Assembly (NCBI RefSeq): GCF_002441695.1
Contig: NZ_JXJW01000012.1
Span: 22,816-86,815, forward strand
From: Pseudolactococcus piscium
GTDB taxonomy: Bacteria > Bacillota > Bacilli > Lactobacillales > Streptococcaceae
Length of the DNA: 64,000 nt
Direction: 5' to 3'
Shown here piece after piece: positions 1 to 8,698 of this stretch. The notes under the pieces are model-generated. The model was not told the DNA's origin. It saw nothing but the letters and a program-made list of their open reading frames with translations, and searched no databases. The translations under genes were made by a program, and so were the position numbers. Each line of letters opens with the position of its first letter. Position 1 is the first letter of the stretch.

Positions 1-354
1 TTTTTCAGTAAAGGTCAAGCCGATGTCACGACGTGTTTCATAGTCTTGCGCTGCATCCGTATCTCTAAAGAGATAGCCCTGCGTTGCTAGGAAACGACGA
101 ACACCTTTGAGTCCCCAGACAAAGTCCAGGTGCCAAAGGGACTTAGAAAACTCACCATCTGAAACAATCGAGATATGATGGTCAATTTGCTTTTTAATGA
201 CCTCCTGAATAGCTTGTGTTTCAGTCGCTTGATAGCCTTCAAAATCTTCATAAAAGGGATAGGTAATATCATCTCTTACTTGAATCTGGTTCTTATAGTC
301 AAGTAAACCTTTTGGTCTCAACAAACTACCTATAATTTGAAATTTTTCACTCAT
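1..354 (-). CDS. MetE-like methyltransferase, YxjG/YxjH family (3' part off the window)
   Basis: The first 118 residues of a protein that runs off the left edge. The N-terminus (IIGSLLRPKGLL, then a SDGEFSKSLWHLDF stretch) is typical of the short cobalamin-independent methionine synthase-like proteins (YxjG/YxjH), which carry only the catalytic barrel and are thought to transfer a methyl group to homocysteine or a related thiol from an unconfirmed donor. I chose the ATG at 354 because AAGGGG lies a few bases upstream. Two MET-box-like palindromes and a promoter precede it (see 436-464 and 487-547), which supports a methionine-related job. The metal ligands would lie in the missing part, so the exact activity cannot be judged here. 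Confidence 0.8.
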   Translation of the reverse strand, partial: MSEKFQIIGSLLRPKGLLDYKNQIQVRDDITYPFYEDFEGYQATETQAIQEVIKKQIDHHISIVSDGEFSKSLWHLDFVWGLKGVRRFLATQGYLFRDTDAAQDYETRRDIGLTFTEK

Positions 355-435
355 CTACTTATCCCCTTTTATATGGTATATCTAATTAACAGCATGATAA
401 AAATATGTGCTGTTATCAACTTGCTTGATAGGTCT

Positions 436-464
436 ATTATAAGTAAAAATCAGTCTCTTGTATA
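436..464 (-). promoter_or_regulatory. Predicted promoter of the MetE-like gene
   Basis: On the minus strand, -35 TATACA (459-464) and -10 TATAAT (436-441) are separated by 17 bases, giving an expected start near 429. The weak -35 suits a promoter that needs an activator. Confidence 0.5.
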
Positions 465-486
465 ATACTAAAAATCCCTAGCTAAC

Positions 487-547
487 TATAGTCAAAATCT
501 ATAACTAAATCGCTATTTATATCCTTTTGCTATAGATTTAAGCAATA
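487..547. promoter_or_regulatory. Two MET-box-like palindromes upstream of the MetE-like gene
   Basis: TATAGTCAAAATCTATA (487-503) and TATAGATTTAAGCAATA (531-547) each match 13 of 16 fixed positions of the MET-box TATAGTTTNAAACTATA, which is bound by LysR-type methionine regulators (MtaR/CmhR type) in Streptococcaceae. The first is centred about 66 bases upstream of the predicted start site, the usual recognition position for LysR activators. The second lies 44 bases further upstream. The regulator gene is not in the window. Confidence 0.5.
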
Positions 548-579
548 TAAAAAACTGCCTAGTGACAGTTTTCTATAGG

Positions 580-3500
580 TTAGACATGCATTTCCATATC
601 TTTTTTCAATTGTTTCTTAGCTGTTGCCATCATCAAGCGAATTCTATTGAGCTGATTGACAACCGATACGGATGGATCATAATCAATCGGTGCAATATTT
701 GCTCTAGGATATTGACGGCGTAATTCCTTGGTCATCCCTTTACCTACGATATGATTGGGTAGGCAACCAAAGGGTTGGAGACAGACGATATTATCCACAC
801 CATCCTGTAATAACTCAATCATCTCACCTGTCAAGAACCAGCCTTCACCCGTATGATTACCGATCGAGATGATTTTCTCAGTATCTGCTGCTAAGGCATC
901 TATGGAATGAAGCCCATCAAAACGTTTGGAAGCTTTGAGTGCCTTATTCATAGGTTTTTCCATCATCTGAATGATATTGATAAAGGCACGCGCAAAGTAT
1001 TTGGCTTTTTTACCCATGCCAAGGTTATCTGATTTCCAGATTTGGTTGTATAATGAGTAGTTCATAAAGCCGATGATATCTGGTACCACGGCTTCTGCAC
1101 CTTCAGACTCGATGATGCTGACGATGTCATTATTGGCTGTTTTAGAGTACTTGACCAGGATCTCACCAACAACACCAACGCGAGGTTTTTTGATATCACG
1201 TAGCGGTATCTCATCAAATTCACGGACAATCTGTTTCATGTTACGATTAAATTCAAATATTGACCCTGATTTCATGTTGTGTTTGGCTTTTTCAAGCCAT
1301 TTAGCATGCAAGGCATCTATCTGACCCTTACTGATTTCATAAGGTCTTGTCCGATAAACCACGCGCTCAAACAAGTCACCGTATAACGCGCCGATCACGA
1401 CACGAACCATGAGCGGTACAGTCAACTTAAAACCATCTGACTGCTCAGTCCCTTTATTACCCATCGATAGGGAGACAACAGGGACTTGTGCAAAGCCAGC
1501 ATCCTTGAGTGCTTTTCTGAGCAAGGGGATGTAGTTAGTCGCTCTGCAACCACCACCTGTTTGTGTCATCAAAACTGAGGTGTTATTGACATCATAGTCA
1601 CCTGATGCTAGGGCATGTATTAATTGACCAATCGAAATAATTGCTGGGTAGCACGAATCATTATTGACAAACTTAAGCCCTGAGTTGATGGCTGCCTTAT
1701 CTTCTGGTAATAGGACCACATTGTAGCCTGATTGTTTGAAGGCTTCATCGATCAAGCCTTCTTGGTGAATAGGCGACAACATGGGCATGAGTAAGGTATG
1801 CTTTTGTTTCATTTCTTTTGTGAAAAGGGGATGACTTTCGACCATTTCATGATAGTCAGCCTCAGCCATTTCTGCCAGTTGAGGGCGTTTGTCTCGTTCG
1901 TTTACCGCCGCTTTAAGTGACCGCAAGCGAATCCGAATCGCCCCCATATTTGACCCTTCGTCTATTTTTAAGACAGTATAAAGTTTGTGATGGGCTTGCA
2001 TAATTTCTTCGACTTGGTCGGTTGTGACCGCATCCAGACCACAGCCAAAGCTGTTGAGCTGAACGAGTTCGAGATTTTTATTTTTAGCAACGACACGTGC
2101 AGCACCATACAAGCGTGAATGATAGACCCACTGGTTCACCACACGTAAGCCACCCACTTCTGATAAATGGGCAATGGCATCCTCAGTCAAGACATGAAAG
2201 CCTTCTTGGGTGATGATATTTGCGATACCATGATTGATTTCAGGATCCAAATGATAGGGTCTGCCAGACAAGACGATGGCTTTTTCATGATTTAAGTTGA
2301 TCTGCATCATCAGGTCTTCTGCCTGCTCTCGAATGTCTTGCTTGAAAGCATCCATCTCTTCAAAGCCGTGTTTGACTGCAGCTGAAACCTCTGCTTTTGT
2401 GATCTCAAAATCTGACAAAGCTTGGTAGAGGTTGTTGGTCATATTGTCTGGATCAGCTAAGTTGATGAAAGGATGAATATAGCCAACTTGACCATTTCTG
2501 ATTTCATCGATATTATTTTTAATGACCTCAGGGTAAGACTGGACGATTGGGCAGTTATAATGGTTTTGGGCACTAGCATCTTCTTGACGTTCATACAAGA
2601 CAGACGGATAGAAAATCGTTGGGACATCTTTTTCTATCAAGCTCATGATGTGACCATGACTCAGTTTGGCAGGGTAGCAAACGGTATCAGATGGAATCGT
2701 CTCAATCCCTTTTTCATAGAGTGCCTTATCTGATTTTGGCGATAAGACAACTCTAAACCCTAAATCAGTTAGCAGCGTATGCCAGAGTGGGTAGTTTTCA
2801 TACATATTCAAGACACGTGGAATACCAATCTCCCCATGCATCGCTTTTTTCTTACTCAACGATTTAAACTTAAAAAGTTTTTTATATTTATAGTCAACGA
2901 GGTTAACTTTTTTATCGCGTTTATCTACTTTAATCTGCATGGCCTTTTCTGCACCACGCTCACAGCGATTACCAGAGACAAATTTAGAGCCATCATTAAA
3001 AACGGTCAAGGTCATCTTACACATGTTTTCACAGAGACCACAGGTCGTAAATTCTTTTGTTGTCTTAAAAGCTTGCAGTGATGCCAAATCAAGAATCGTA
3101 GAGAGACCTGTGTCGTCTGACCCATTTTCCATGGCAATTAGGGCACAGCCGTATGCCCCCATGAGTCCTGCTATAGAGGGACGCACCACTTGACGACCGG
3201 ATATCTTTTCAAAGGCACGTAAAACAGCTTCATTATAGAAAGTCCCACCTTGAACGACGATTTTGTCTCCCAAATCTTCTGGACGTTTGACCTTAATCAC
3301 TTTATAAAGGGCATTTTTGATAACAGAATACGACAAACCAGCAGAAATGTCACCAACAGTCGCCCCCTCTTTTTGAACCTGTTTGACTTTCGAGTTCATA
3401 AAGACCGTACATTTTGAGCCGAGATCAACTGGATGTTTGGTCAACAAAGCTGCTTGGGCAAACTCTTTAACGTCATATTTCAATGACTTGGCGAAGGTTT

Positions 3501-4851
3501 CGATAAAAGAGCCACAACCAGAACTACAGGCTTCATTTAGCTGAATGCTTGATAAGGCCCCATCCCGAATCTTCATCGCCTTCATATCTTGCCCACCGAT
3601 GTCGATGATAAAGTCGACACCAGGTTGGAAAAAGTCAGCTGCTTTGTAGTGGGCCATGGTTTCAACTTCACCGATGTCGACTTTTATCGCAGCTTTGATC
3701 AGCTGTTCCCCATATCCTGTGACAGCTGATTTGGCAATATAAACATCATCGGGCATTTCGTTGTACAGCCTTGTCATGACGGTCAATACTGATTCAAGTG
3801 GATCACCATTATTTGACCCATAATGCTCAAATAATAGATTGCCTTCGTCATCGATCAAGACAAGTTTTGTCGTGGTCGATCCAGCATCAATCCCAAGATA
3901 GGCTGCACCACGATGCTCAGAAAGTAATTTATGCGCAGCTGATGCTTTGGCATGTCTGGCTCTAAAGGCTGCTAAATCTGCTTCACTCTCAAACAAGACA
4001 TCCATCGTATCTTGCGGGACTAAGTTTTCAGAGTTGTCATTTTCTAATTGATAAATGATTTGTGACGCAGAAAATTCAGTAGCATTTTCTTCGTCTAGTG
4101 CAGCACCCATGGCGACAAAAAGTTGTGGATGTTCAGGAAATACAACATTTTCAGGTTTGATATTCAAGGTTTCGATAAACCGTTTGCGGAGTTCACTCAT
4201 GAAATAGAGTGGTCCGCCTAAAAAGGCGATATTCCCGGTTATTCTGCGACCCGCGGCCAATCCAGCAACGGTCTGATTGACAACAGCCTGAAAGATACTT
4301 GCGGCGATGTCTTCCTTACGGACCCCTTCATTTAATAGAGGTTGCACATCTGTTTTGGCAAAGACACCACACCGACTGGCGATCGGATAAAGATTTTGAT
4401 AGTTTTTAGCAAGCTCATTCACGCCAGCAGCATCTACTTTTAATAGTTCCGCCATTTGGTCGATAAAGGCACCCGTTCCACCAGCACAAGACCCGTTCAT
4501 CCGCTGTTCCATGGCCCCATCAAAGAAGGTCATCTTGGCATCTTCTCCACCTAATTCGATCATCACATCTGTTTGTGGAATAAATTTTTCGATCGTTAAA
4601 GTAGAGGCGATAACTTCCTGAATGAAGGTTGCCCCGATCACATCAGATAGCCCCATACCACCTGACCCTGTAATCGAAAAAGTGAAGGGAATATCACCCA
4701 GTTCACACATCATCTCTTGGAGCACTTTGATGGTGGCTGTTTTCACATCTGAAAAATGTCGTTCATAACGAGAGAATTTCATCTCATAGTTATCATCAAA
4801 AACGACCATTTTCACTGTTGTTGAGCCAACATCAATCCCTGCTTTATACAT
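580..4851 (-). CDS. Giant fused acyl-CoA dehydratase activase / DUF2229 protein
   Basis: A 1423-residue fusion. Two consecutive BcrAD/BadFG/HgdC-type ATPase domains each open with a DxGSTT phosphate-binding loop (near residues 7 and 330). They carry the conserved GGED/GGQD motifs and Cys-bearing loops (SCAGGTGAFIDQ; ACSSGCGSFIET) that in 2-hydroxyglutaryl-CoA dehydratase activators hold a [4Fe-4S] cluster. A CGLCENMC cysteine cluster follows near residue 640, then a long DUF2229/HgdB-like part. Known activators use ATP to push an electron into a dehydratase; the substrate of these large fusions is not known. I chose the ATG at 4851 (MYKAGID) over an upstream ATG at 4878 because it fits the family N-terminus and follows AGGAAAG. 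It is divergent from a TetR gene with shared operators. No separate dehydratase subunits are nearby. Confidence 0.85.
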   Translation of the reverse strand: MYKAGIDVGSTTVKMVVFDDNYEMKFSRYERHFSDVKTATIKVLQEMMCELGDIPFTFSITGSGGMGLSDVIGATFIQEVIASTLTIEKFIPQTDVMIELGGEDAKMTFFDGAMEQRMNGSCAGGTGAFIDQMAELLKVDAAGVNELAKNYQNLYPIASRCGVFAKTDVQPLLNEGVRKEDIAASIFQAVVNQTVAGLAAGRRITGNIAFLGGPLYFMSELRKRFIETLNIKPENVVFPEHPQLFVAMGAALDEENATEFSASQIIYQLENDNSENLVPQDTMDVLFESEADLAAFRARHAKASAAHKLLSEHRGAAYLGIDAGSTTTKLVLIDDEGNLLFEHYGSNNGDPLESVLTVMTRLYNEMPDDVYIAKSAVTGYGEQLIKAAIKVDIGEVETMAHYKAADFFQPGVDFIIDIGGQDMKAMKIRDGALSSIQLNEACSSGCGSFIETFAKSLKYDVKEFAQAALLTKHPVDLGSKCTVFMNSKVKQVQKEGATVGDISAGLSYSVIKNALYKVIKVKRPEDLGDKIVVQGGTFYNEAVLRAFEKISGRQVVRPSIAGLMGAYGCALIAMENGSDDTGLSTILDLASLQAFKTTKEFTTCGLCENMCKMTLTVFNDGSKFVSGNRCERGAEKAMQIKVDKRDKKVNLVDYKYKKLFKFKSLSKKKAMHGEIGIPRVLNMYENYPLWHTLLTDLGFRVVLSPKSDKALYEKGIETIPSDTVCYPAKLSHGHIMSLIEKDVPTIFYPSVLYERQEDASAQNHYNCPIVQSYPEVIKNNIDEIRNGQVGYIHPFINLADPDNMTNNLYQALSDFEITKAEVSAAVKHGFEEMDAFKQDIREQAEDLMMQINLNHEKAIVLSGRPYHLDPEINHGIANIITQEGFHVLTEDAIAHLSEVGGLRVVNQWVYHSRLYGAARVVAKNKNLELVQLNSFGCGLDAVTTDQVEEIMQAHHKLYTVLKIDEGSNMGAIRIRLRSLKAAVNERDKRPQLAEMAEADYHEMVESHPLFTKEMKQKHTLLMPMLSPIHQEGLIDEAFKQSGYNVVLLPEDKAAINSGLKFVNNDSCYPAIISIGQLIHALASGDYDVNNTSVLMTQTGGGCRATNYIPLLRKALKDAGFAQVPVVSLSMGNKGTEQSDGFKLTVPLMVRVVIGALYGDLFERVVYRTRPYEISKGQIDALHAKWLEKAKHNMKSGSIFEFNRNMKQIVREFDEIPLRDIKKPRVGVVGEILVKYSKTANNDIVSIIESEGAEAVVPDIIGFMNYSLYNQIWKSDNLGMGKKAKYFARAFINIIQMMEKPMNKALKASKRFDGLHSIDALAADTEKIISIGNHTGEGWFLTGEMIELLQDGVDNIVCLQPFGCLPNHIVGKGMTKELRRQYPRANIAPIDYDPSVSVVNQLNRIRLMMATAKKQLKKDMEMHV

Positions 4852-4881
4852 AAACACTTCTTTCCTAATTTGATACATGCC

Positions 4882-4904
4882 ATAGACAACACACTGTTGT
4901 CTAT
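4882..4904. promoter_or_regulatory. Operator palindrome in the activase leader
   Basis: A perfect inverted repeat with arms ATAGACAACA (4882-4891) and TGTTGTCTAT (4895-4904) and a 3-base centre. Its core CAACA-N3-TGTTG recurs at 4986-5000, so both are probably sites for the adjacent TetR protein. It lies just before the activase start codon, where bound repressor would block transcription. Confidence 0.65.
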
Positions 4905-4936
4905 CATATATAAGTTCATTTTACAAGTAATTCGAC

Positions 4937-4966
4937 TTGCGCGCAACCGTTAAAATGTGCTAAACT
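4937..4966 (+). promoter_or_regulatory. Predicted promoter of the TetR gene
   Basis: TTGCGC (4937-4942), an 18-base spacer and TAAACT (4961-4966). The expected start near 4973 is just upstream of the second operator copy, which would allow autorepression. Confidence 0.4.
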
Positions 4967-4985
4967 GTTGGTAAAACAACACTAA

Positions 4986-5000
4986 GCAACAAAGTGTTGC
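4986..5000. promoter_or_regulatory. Second TetR operator copy
   Basis: GCAACA-AAG-TGTTGC is a perfect 6-3-6 inverted repeat that shares the CAACA-N3-TGTTG core with the palindrome at 4882-4904. It lies in the leader of the TetR gene. A further TGTTG/CAACA pair in the opposite order lies at about 4966-4981. Confidence 0.6.
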
Positions 5001-5037
5001 ATAACCATGGCTGATTTTTAAAAATAGTGAGGAAATG

Positions 5038-5652
5038 ATGACAAAAAAAATTGATTTACGTGTTAAGCGCACCAACAAACTGATTACACAAGCCTTTATT
5101 AAATTATTGGGTAGCAAGACATTTGATAAAATTACAATTAATGATATCTCAGATGAGGCGATGATCAATCGTGCGACATTCTACAGTCATTTCAAAGATA
5201 AATTTGATCTTTTTGAAAACATTATAGACAAATTTTTAGGCGATTTTGCAGATGTCTTAGATACTGAAAATTTAGTGGAAGAAAATGCGATAAACGTCAA
5301 AAAAATAGAGGGTGCCTTGACTAAATTCTATGACTTTGTCAATGAAAACCCTGATTTAGCTAAAATTTTCATCACACATAGTAATAAGGAAATTTTATCC
5401 AAAAGATTGCTGACGATTCTTTCTGAAAGATACTCAGAAATTTTTGACAGCTTAGATGTCCGAAATGAGGACTTGAAGATTCCGACTGATTTTGTCGTAT
5501 CCTATATCACAAGTATCTTCATCGGTACGGTAAACTGGTGGATTGAACAAAAAAATCACGAGATGTCAGCAAATGAATTTGCGTCTCTCGTGATTAAATT
5601 AATTTCAAACGGTCACTTGACAGTCTTAGGTGTCAATATTAACCGGGATTAA
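5038..5652 (+). CDS. TetR/AcrR family transcriptional regulator
   Basis: A 204-residue protein with an N-terminal TetR helix-turn-helix (ITINDISDEAMINRATFYSHFKDK, about residues 33-56) and a helical C-terminal ligand and dimerisation domain. It is divergent from the fused activase gene, and two copies of a CAACA-N3-TGTTG palindrome sit in the shared intergenic region. I infer that it represses both genes and responds to a metabolite linked to the activase. Two ATGs are adjacent (5035 and 5038). GAGG at 5029-5032 is 5 bases from the second, which I prefer. The ligand cannot be read from the sequence. Confidence 0.85.
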   Translation: MTKKIDLRVKRTNKLITQAFIKLLGSKTFDKITINDISDEAMINRATFYSHFKDKFDLFENIIDKFLGDFADVLDTENLVEENAINVKKIEGALTKFYDFVNENPDLAKIFITHSNKEILSKRLLTILSERYSEIFDSLDVRNEDLKIPTDFVVSYITSIFIGTVNWWIEQKNHEMSANEFASLVIKLISNGHLTVLGVNINRD

Positions 5653-5679
5653 TATGAATCCTACCCTAGTATATCGGGA

Positions 5680-6291
5680 TTAAATCGTGTCTTCTTTAAT
5701 AGCCTGTAAGATAAAATAGCCCTTATCTTTTTTGATGACCTCACAGTTGCCAAACACTGTTGCCATTTTCGCCTTGGCACTAGGTGCCCCTTGTTTTTTC
5801 TGAATGACGATGGTCAGTGTACCAGCCAAGTTAAGGTGGTCAAATGCCCCAGTAATGACACCATGAACGACGTCTTTTCCTGCTCTGATAGGAGGATTTG
5901 AGATGATGTTATCGTAAGTGCCTACCACTTTATCGTATAGATTTGACTGAAAAATAGTTGCTGTGACCTTATTTTTCTCAGCATTTTTCTCTGATAAGGC
6001 AAGGGCACGTAGATTCACATCGATCATGGTAGGGATAACCCCTTGTGCTTTAGCTAAGGTAATGCCAATAGGGCCATATCCACAGCCAACATCTAATAAA
6101 GTTGACTTTGCCTCAAAATTAACCGCACTTAAAAGCACTTGACTCCCAAAGTCAATGGCTTTTTTACTAAAGACACCAGCATCGGTTGTAAATGATACGT
6201 TTTGCGCTAATAACTCAGTATCAAGTTGATGAATATCATGTGCAGCATCTGGATTTTCTGCATAGTACATTTTTTGAAATTGGTTAGACAT
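5680..6291 (-). CDS. Class I SAM-dependent methyltransferase (RsmC-like small domain)
   Basis: A 203-residue protein with the SAM-binding motif LLDVGCGYGPIG and the catalytic motif SNPPIRAGK, typical of the RsmC/RlmG-like 'methyltransferase small' domain that methylates guanine N2 in rRNA. Only the catalytic half is present, as in the short Gram-positive forms, so the exact target is uncertain. I chose ATG 6291 (MSNQFQKMYY): an earlier in-frame start adds a tail unlike the family. The start overlaps the end of the SGNH gene by 8 bases, so the two are probably translated together. Confidence 0.8.
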   Translation of the reverse strand: MSNQFQKMYYAENPDAAHDIHQLDTELLAQNVSFTTDAGVFSKKAIDFGSQVLLSAVNFEAKSTLLDVGCGYGPIGITLAKAQGVIPTMIDVNLRALALSEKNAEKNKVTATIFQSNLYDKVVGTYDNIISNPPIRAGKDVVHGVITGAFDHLNLAGTLTIVIQKKQGAPSAKAKMATVFGNCEVIKKDKGYFILQAIKEDTI

Positions 6292-6862
6292 GCTCTTTTT
6301 TAAACTCCCTAGTCCTAACATCAGCTGCAATCAGTGATGTGATTAATTGATAGCCCTTAGTCGTAAAATGAACCCCATCTGATACGATTAACTCATCTGG
6401 ATTTGGACTTGCAAGCATGGCTTGATTTAGCTCTATCAGGCCTGCTCCTGTTTGACTAGCCACTTGCTTAGCTACCTCGACATAGGCCACAAATCCTGCA
6501 TTTGTCCGGCCTAGCATCTTCTGTGTCTTAGCGATAGCTGTTTCACTAACATAGGATGGGGTCAAAATCGTCGTTTTTCCTGCACCAAGTGCTGTGACAA
6601 ATGTGGTTAGGTTATCAGCAAACTGACTAGGAGATATCTGTCTGTGAACTGCTGCGTCATTTGCACCAAAGAAGATATAGTAATAATCAGCTCTTGACGC
6701 GACCACACCTGCTAGCCGGTTCATGGCCGCATTCGTATCCTCTCCTGCGACAGCAAAACGTTCAACTTGCGCTGAAATACCTGCTTTAGTCAGCAACGTT
6801 TGCGTCATCACTTCCATTTCTATATGTGTCGAGATGGAGTCACCAAATACTGCTATTTTCAC
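6284..6862 (-). CDS. SGNH/GDSL-family hydrolase
   Basis: A 192-residue protein with the marks of an SGNH esterase: block I GDSIS (about residues 8-12, nucleophile Ser), block III FGANDA (about 69-74) and block V DGVHFT (about 160-165, catalytic Asp and His). No signal peptide is visible, so it should act in the cytoplasm on a small acyl or acetyl ester. The substrate cannot be inferred. It overlaps the downstream methyltransferase gene by 8 bases and shares no obvious function with it. A TATAAT at about 6946-6951 (read on the minus strand) may be its -10. Confidence 0.8.
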   Translation of the reverse strand: MKIAVFGDSISTHIEMEVMTQTLLTKAGISAQVERFAVAGEDTNAAMNRLAGVVASRADYYYIFFGANDAAVHRQISPSQFADNLTTFVTALGAGKTTILTPSYVSETAIAKTQKMLGRTNAGFVAYVEVAKQVASQTGAGLIELNQAMLASPNPDELIVSDGVHFTTKGYQLITSLIAADVRTREFKKEHV

Positions 6863-7069
6863 TTTTTAACCCCCTTAACGTTTATCTGGCAAGCCATTTG
6901 CTACTCTTTTAGCTATTCCCTGCCATTCCTGAGTTTGAACAATCTATTTATTATAGCATATTTTATGACGTGATCTGATACGATATGGACTGATTTCTGT
7001 GATATATCCCTCCCTTTTCCAGTTAATCTCATTTTGTGTAAGCGCATTCTGGTAATTAAAATGGGAATA

Positions 7070-7078
7070 TGGTAAAAT
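7070..7078 (+). promoter_or_regulatory. Extended -10 promoter directly abutting coaA
   Basis: TGG followed by TAAAAT (7073-7078) makes an extended -10 element. The coaA ATG begins only 7 bases later, so transcription should start at or next to the A of the ATG. No Shine-Dalgarno sequence is present. There is no good -35, as expected for an extended -10 promoter. Confidence 0.5.
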
Positions 7079-7085
7079 TACTTTT

Positions 7086-8006
7086 ATGGAAACTGAACTG
7101 ATTAACTACGAAAAAATAACCCGCCGTATCTGGCAAAATTTATATAAAAAAAGCTTACCTGCTTTGACTGAAAAAGAACTTGATAATATCAAATCGATTA
7201 ACGATGAAATCAGTCTTCAAGATGTTAATGATGTCTATCTACCACTCGTACAACTCATTCGTATTTACAAGAAAACGATGCGTGATCTTAATTTTTCAAA
7301 AGGCCTATTTCTCCAGAAGATTACTGAAAAACAACCCTTTATTATCGGTATTTCCGGTTCTGTAGCTGTTGGTAAATCTACTACAGCCAGACTACTACAG
7401 CTGCTTCTATCACGGACGTTTAAAACGTCTACTGTAGCGCTTGTGACCACAGATGGCTTTCTATATCCTAAGGAAACCCTATCTGAGAGAGGTATCCTTG
7501 ATCGAAAAGGCTTCCCTGAATCTTATGACATGGAAAGCTTAATCAGTTTTCTACTTGCAATCAAGTCTGGAAAAGATGTCAGTATCCCCGTCTATTCTCA
7601 TGAAACCTATGATATCTTGCCTGAAAAAGAATTGGTTAAAGCACCAGATATCCTAATCGTTGAAGGGATTAATGTCTTCCAAAGTGGTGCAAACAAACAA
7701 CTTTATATCAATGACTTTTTCGATTTCTCGATCTACGTTGACGCTAAAGAACAGAATATCGAACGCTGGTATCTGGAACGGTTTAAAACCTTCCTAGACC
7801 TGGCTAAACAAAATCCAAGTAACTACTATCATCAGTTTACCTCACTACCAGCTAATGAAACACTAAAAATAGCACGTGATACTTGGAAAAAGGTGAATTT
7901 AGTTAACCTGAGAGACTATATAGAACCCACACGTAGTCGCGCTGAGGTGATTCTACATAAGGATAAGACCCACAAGATTGATAAAATATATTTGAAAAAA
8001 TATTAA
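7086..8006 (+). CDS. coaA: Pantothenate kinase, type I
   Basis: Phosphorylates pantothenate with ATP, the first and regulated step of coenzyme A synthesis in the cytosol. The 306-residue length fits the bacterial type I (PanK-I) family. The P-loop GSVAVGKST lies near residues 95-104, followed by the TTDGFLYP block, VEGINVFQ and a C-terminal region with [14 protein letters not shown]. It is a single gene between a divergent hydrolase gene and a terminator. No ribosome-binding site precedes the ATG, and the predicted promoter lies directly against it, so the mRNA may be leaderless. Confidence 0.95.
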   Translation: METELINYEKITRRIWQNLYKKSLPALTEKELDNIKSINDEISLQDVNDVYLPLVQLIRIYKKTMRDLNFSKGLFLQKITEKQPFIIGISGSVAVGKSTTARLLQLLLSRTFKTSTVALVTTDGFLYPKETLSERGILDRKGFPESYDMESLISFLLAIKSGKDVSIPVYSHETYDILPEKELVKAPDILIVEGINVFQSGANKQLYINDFFDFSIYVDAKEQNIERWYLERFKTFLDLAKQNPSNYYHQFTSLPANETLKIARDTWKKVNLVNLRDYIEPTRSRAEVILHKDKTHKIDKIYLKKY

Positions 8007-8028
8007 AAAAAGTTCGCGAAAATGATCA

Positions 8029-8058
8029 CCCCACATCAAATGTCTTGATGTGGGGTTT
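8029..8058 (+). terminator. coaA terminator
   Basis: The stem CCCCACATCAA / TTGATGTGGGG (11 bp, 5-base loop) is followed by a short T-rich stretch, just after the coaA stop. Confidence 0.75.
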
Positions 8059-8176
8059 GTGGTATTGATGCTAGTAAGATGTTCGTGACGTTCATAAAAA
8101 ACTAACAATACAGTGTCAAAAGTAAGCAACTTTATCTTCGGATAGCTTTAGTGGCTTAACTAATTTGTACCTATTT

Positions 8177-8698
8177 TTATTTATTGCTAAACAAAATCAA
8201 ACTATCCAAGACAGTATGCAATGTTTCAACTTGTTTTTTAGTCATTTTTTCTTTAGTCGCATCATGTCGGTCAACTGTTCCGATATGTGTCTTTACCTCA
8301 CCTTTTGAATTGATAGCAACTACAAAGGGAACTGTCAAGCGTTTCTCTGATGTGTACTTAATAAAAAACGTTTCAAGAAGTATATTATCTTGACTTGTAT
8401 AATCCTCAGCCCGTATGTTTACAACTAATAATTTGACATTTAATTTTTCTAATCTCTCATCAAATACTGGTAATAGCGCTAAACACCAAGAACAAGTAGG
8501 AAAACCAAAGTAATAAAGACCCTGCTGTTTATCAGAAAGTTTTTTTAGACTTACTTCAGGTAATTCTCGTATCATTTGCGAGGTTTTATCGTGATAAACT
8601 TCAGATGTAACTTGCTTTTTGGCCAGATAATAACCACCAAGACAAATCATGATGATGATCATCACAATACCGATTAGCAGTTTAAGGGCTTTTTTCAT
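8177..8698 (-). CDS. Membrane-anchored thioredoxin-like protein (bacteriocin accessory type)
   Basis: A 173-residue protein with one N-terminal membrane helix (about residues 4-26) and an outward-facing thioredoxin-like fold: active site CSWC (about 73-76) and a TVPFVV cis-proline motif (about 122-127). It resembles PedC/Bta-type 'bacteriocin transport accessory' thiol oxidoreductases, which form or shuffle disulfides in exported peptides. It is the last gene of the operon 8177-11583 and overlaps the protease gene by 17 bases. The likely partner is the two-cysteine peptide encoded first in the operon. A general thiol-redox role cannot be excluded. Confidence 0.75.
   Translation of the reverse strand: MKKALKLLIGIVMIIIMICLGGYYLAKKQVTSEVYHDKTSQMIRELPEVSLKKLSDKQQGLYYFGFPTCSWCLALLPVFDERLEKLNVKLLVVNIRAEDYTSQDNILLETFFIKYTSEKRLTVPFVVAINSKGEVKTHIGTVDRHDATKEKMTKKQVETLHTVLDSLILFSNK

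Noticed and set aside
2473..3193. Plus-strand open frames opposite the fused activase gene
   Set aside because: Antisense shadows of a well-supported coding region, with no ribosome-binding sites or recognisable motifs.
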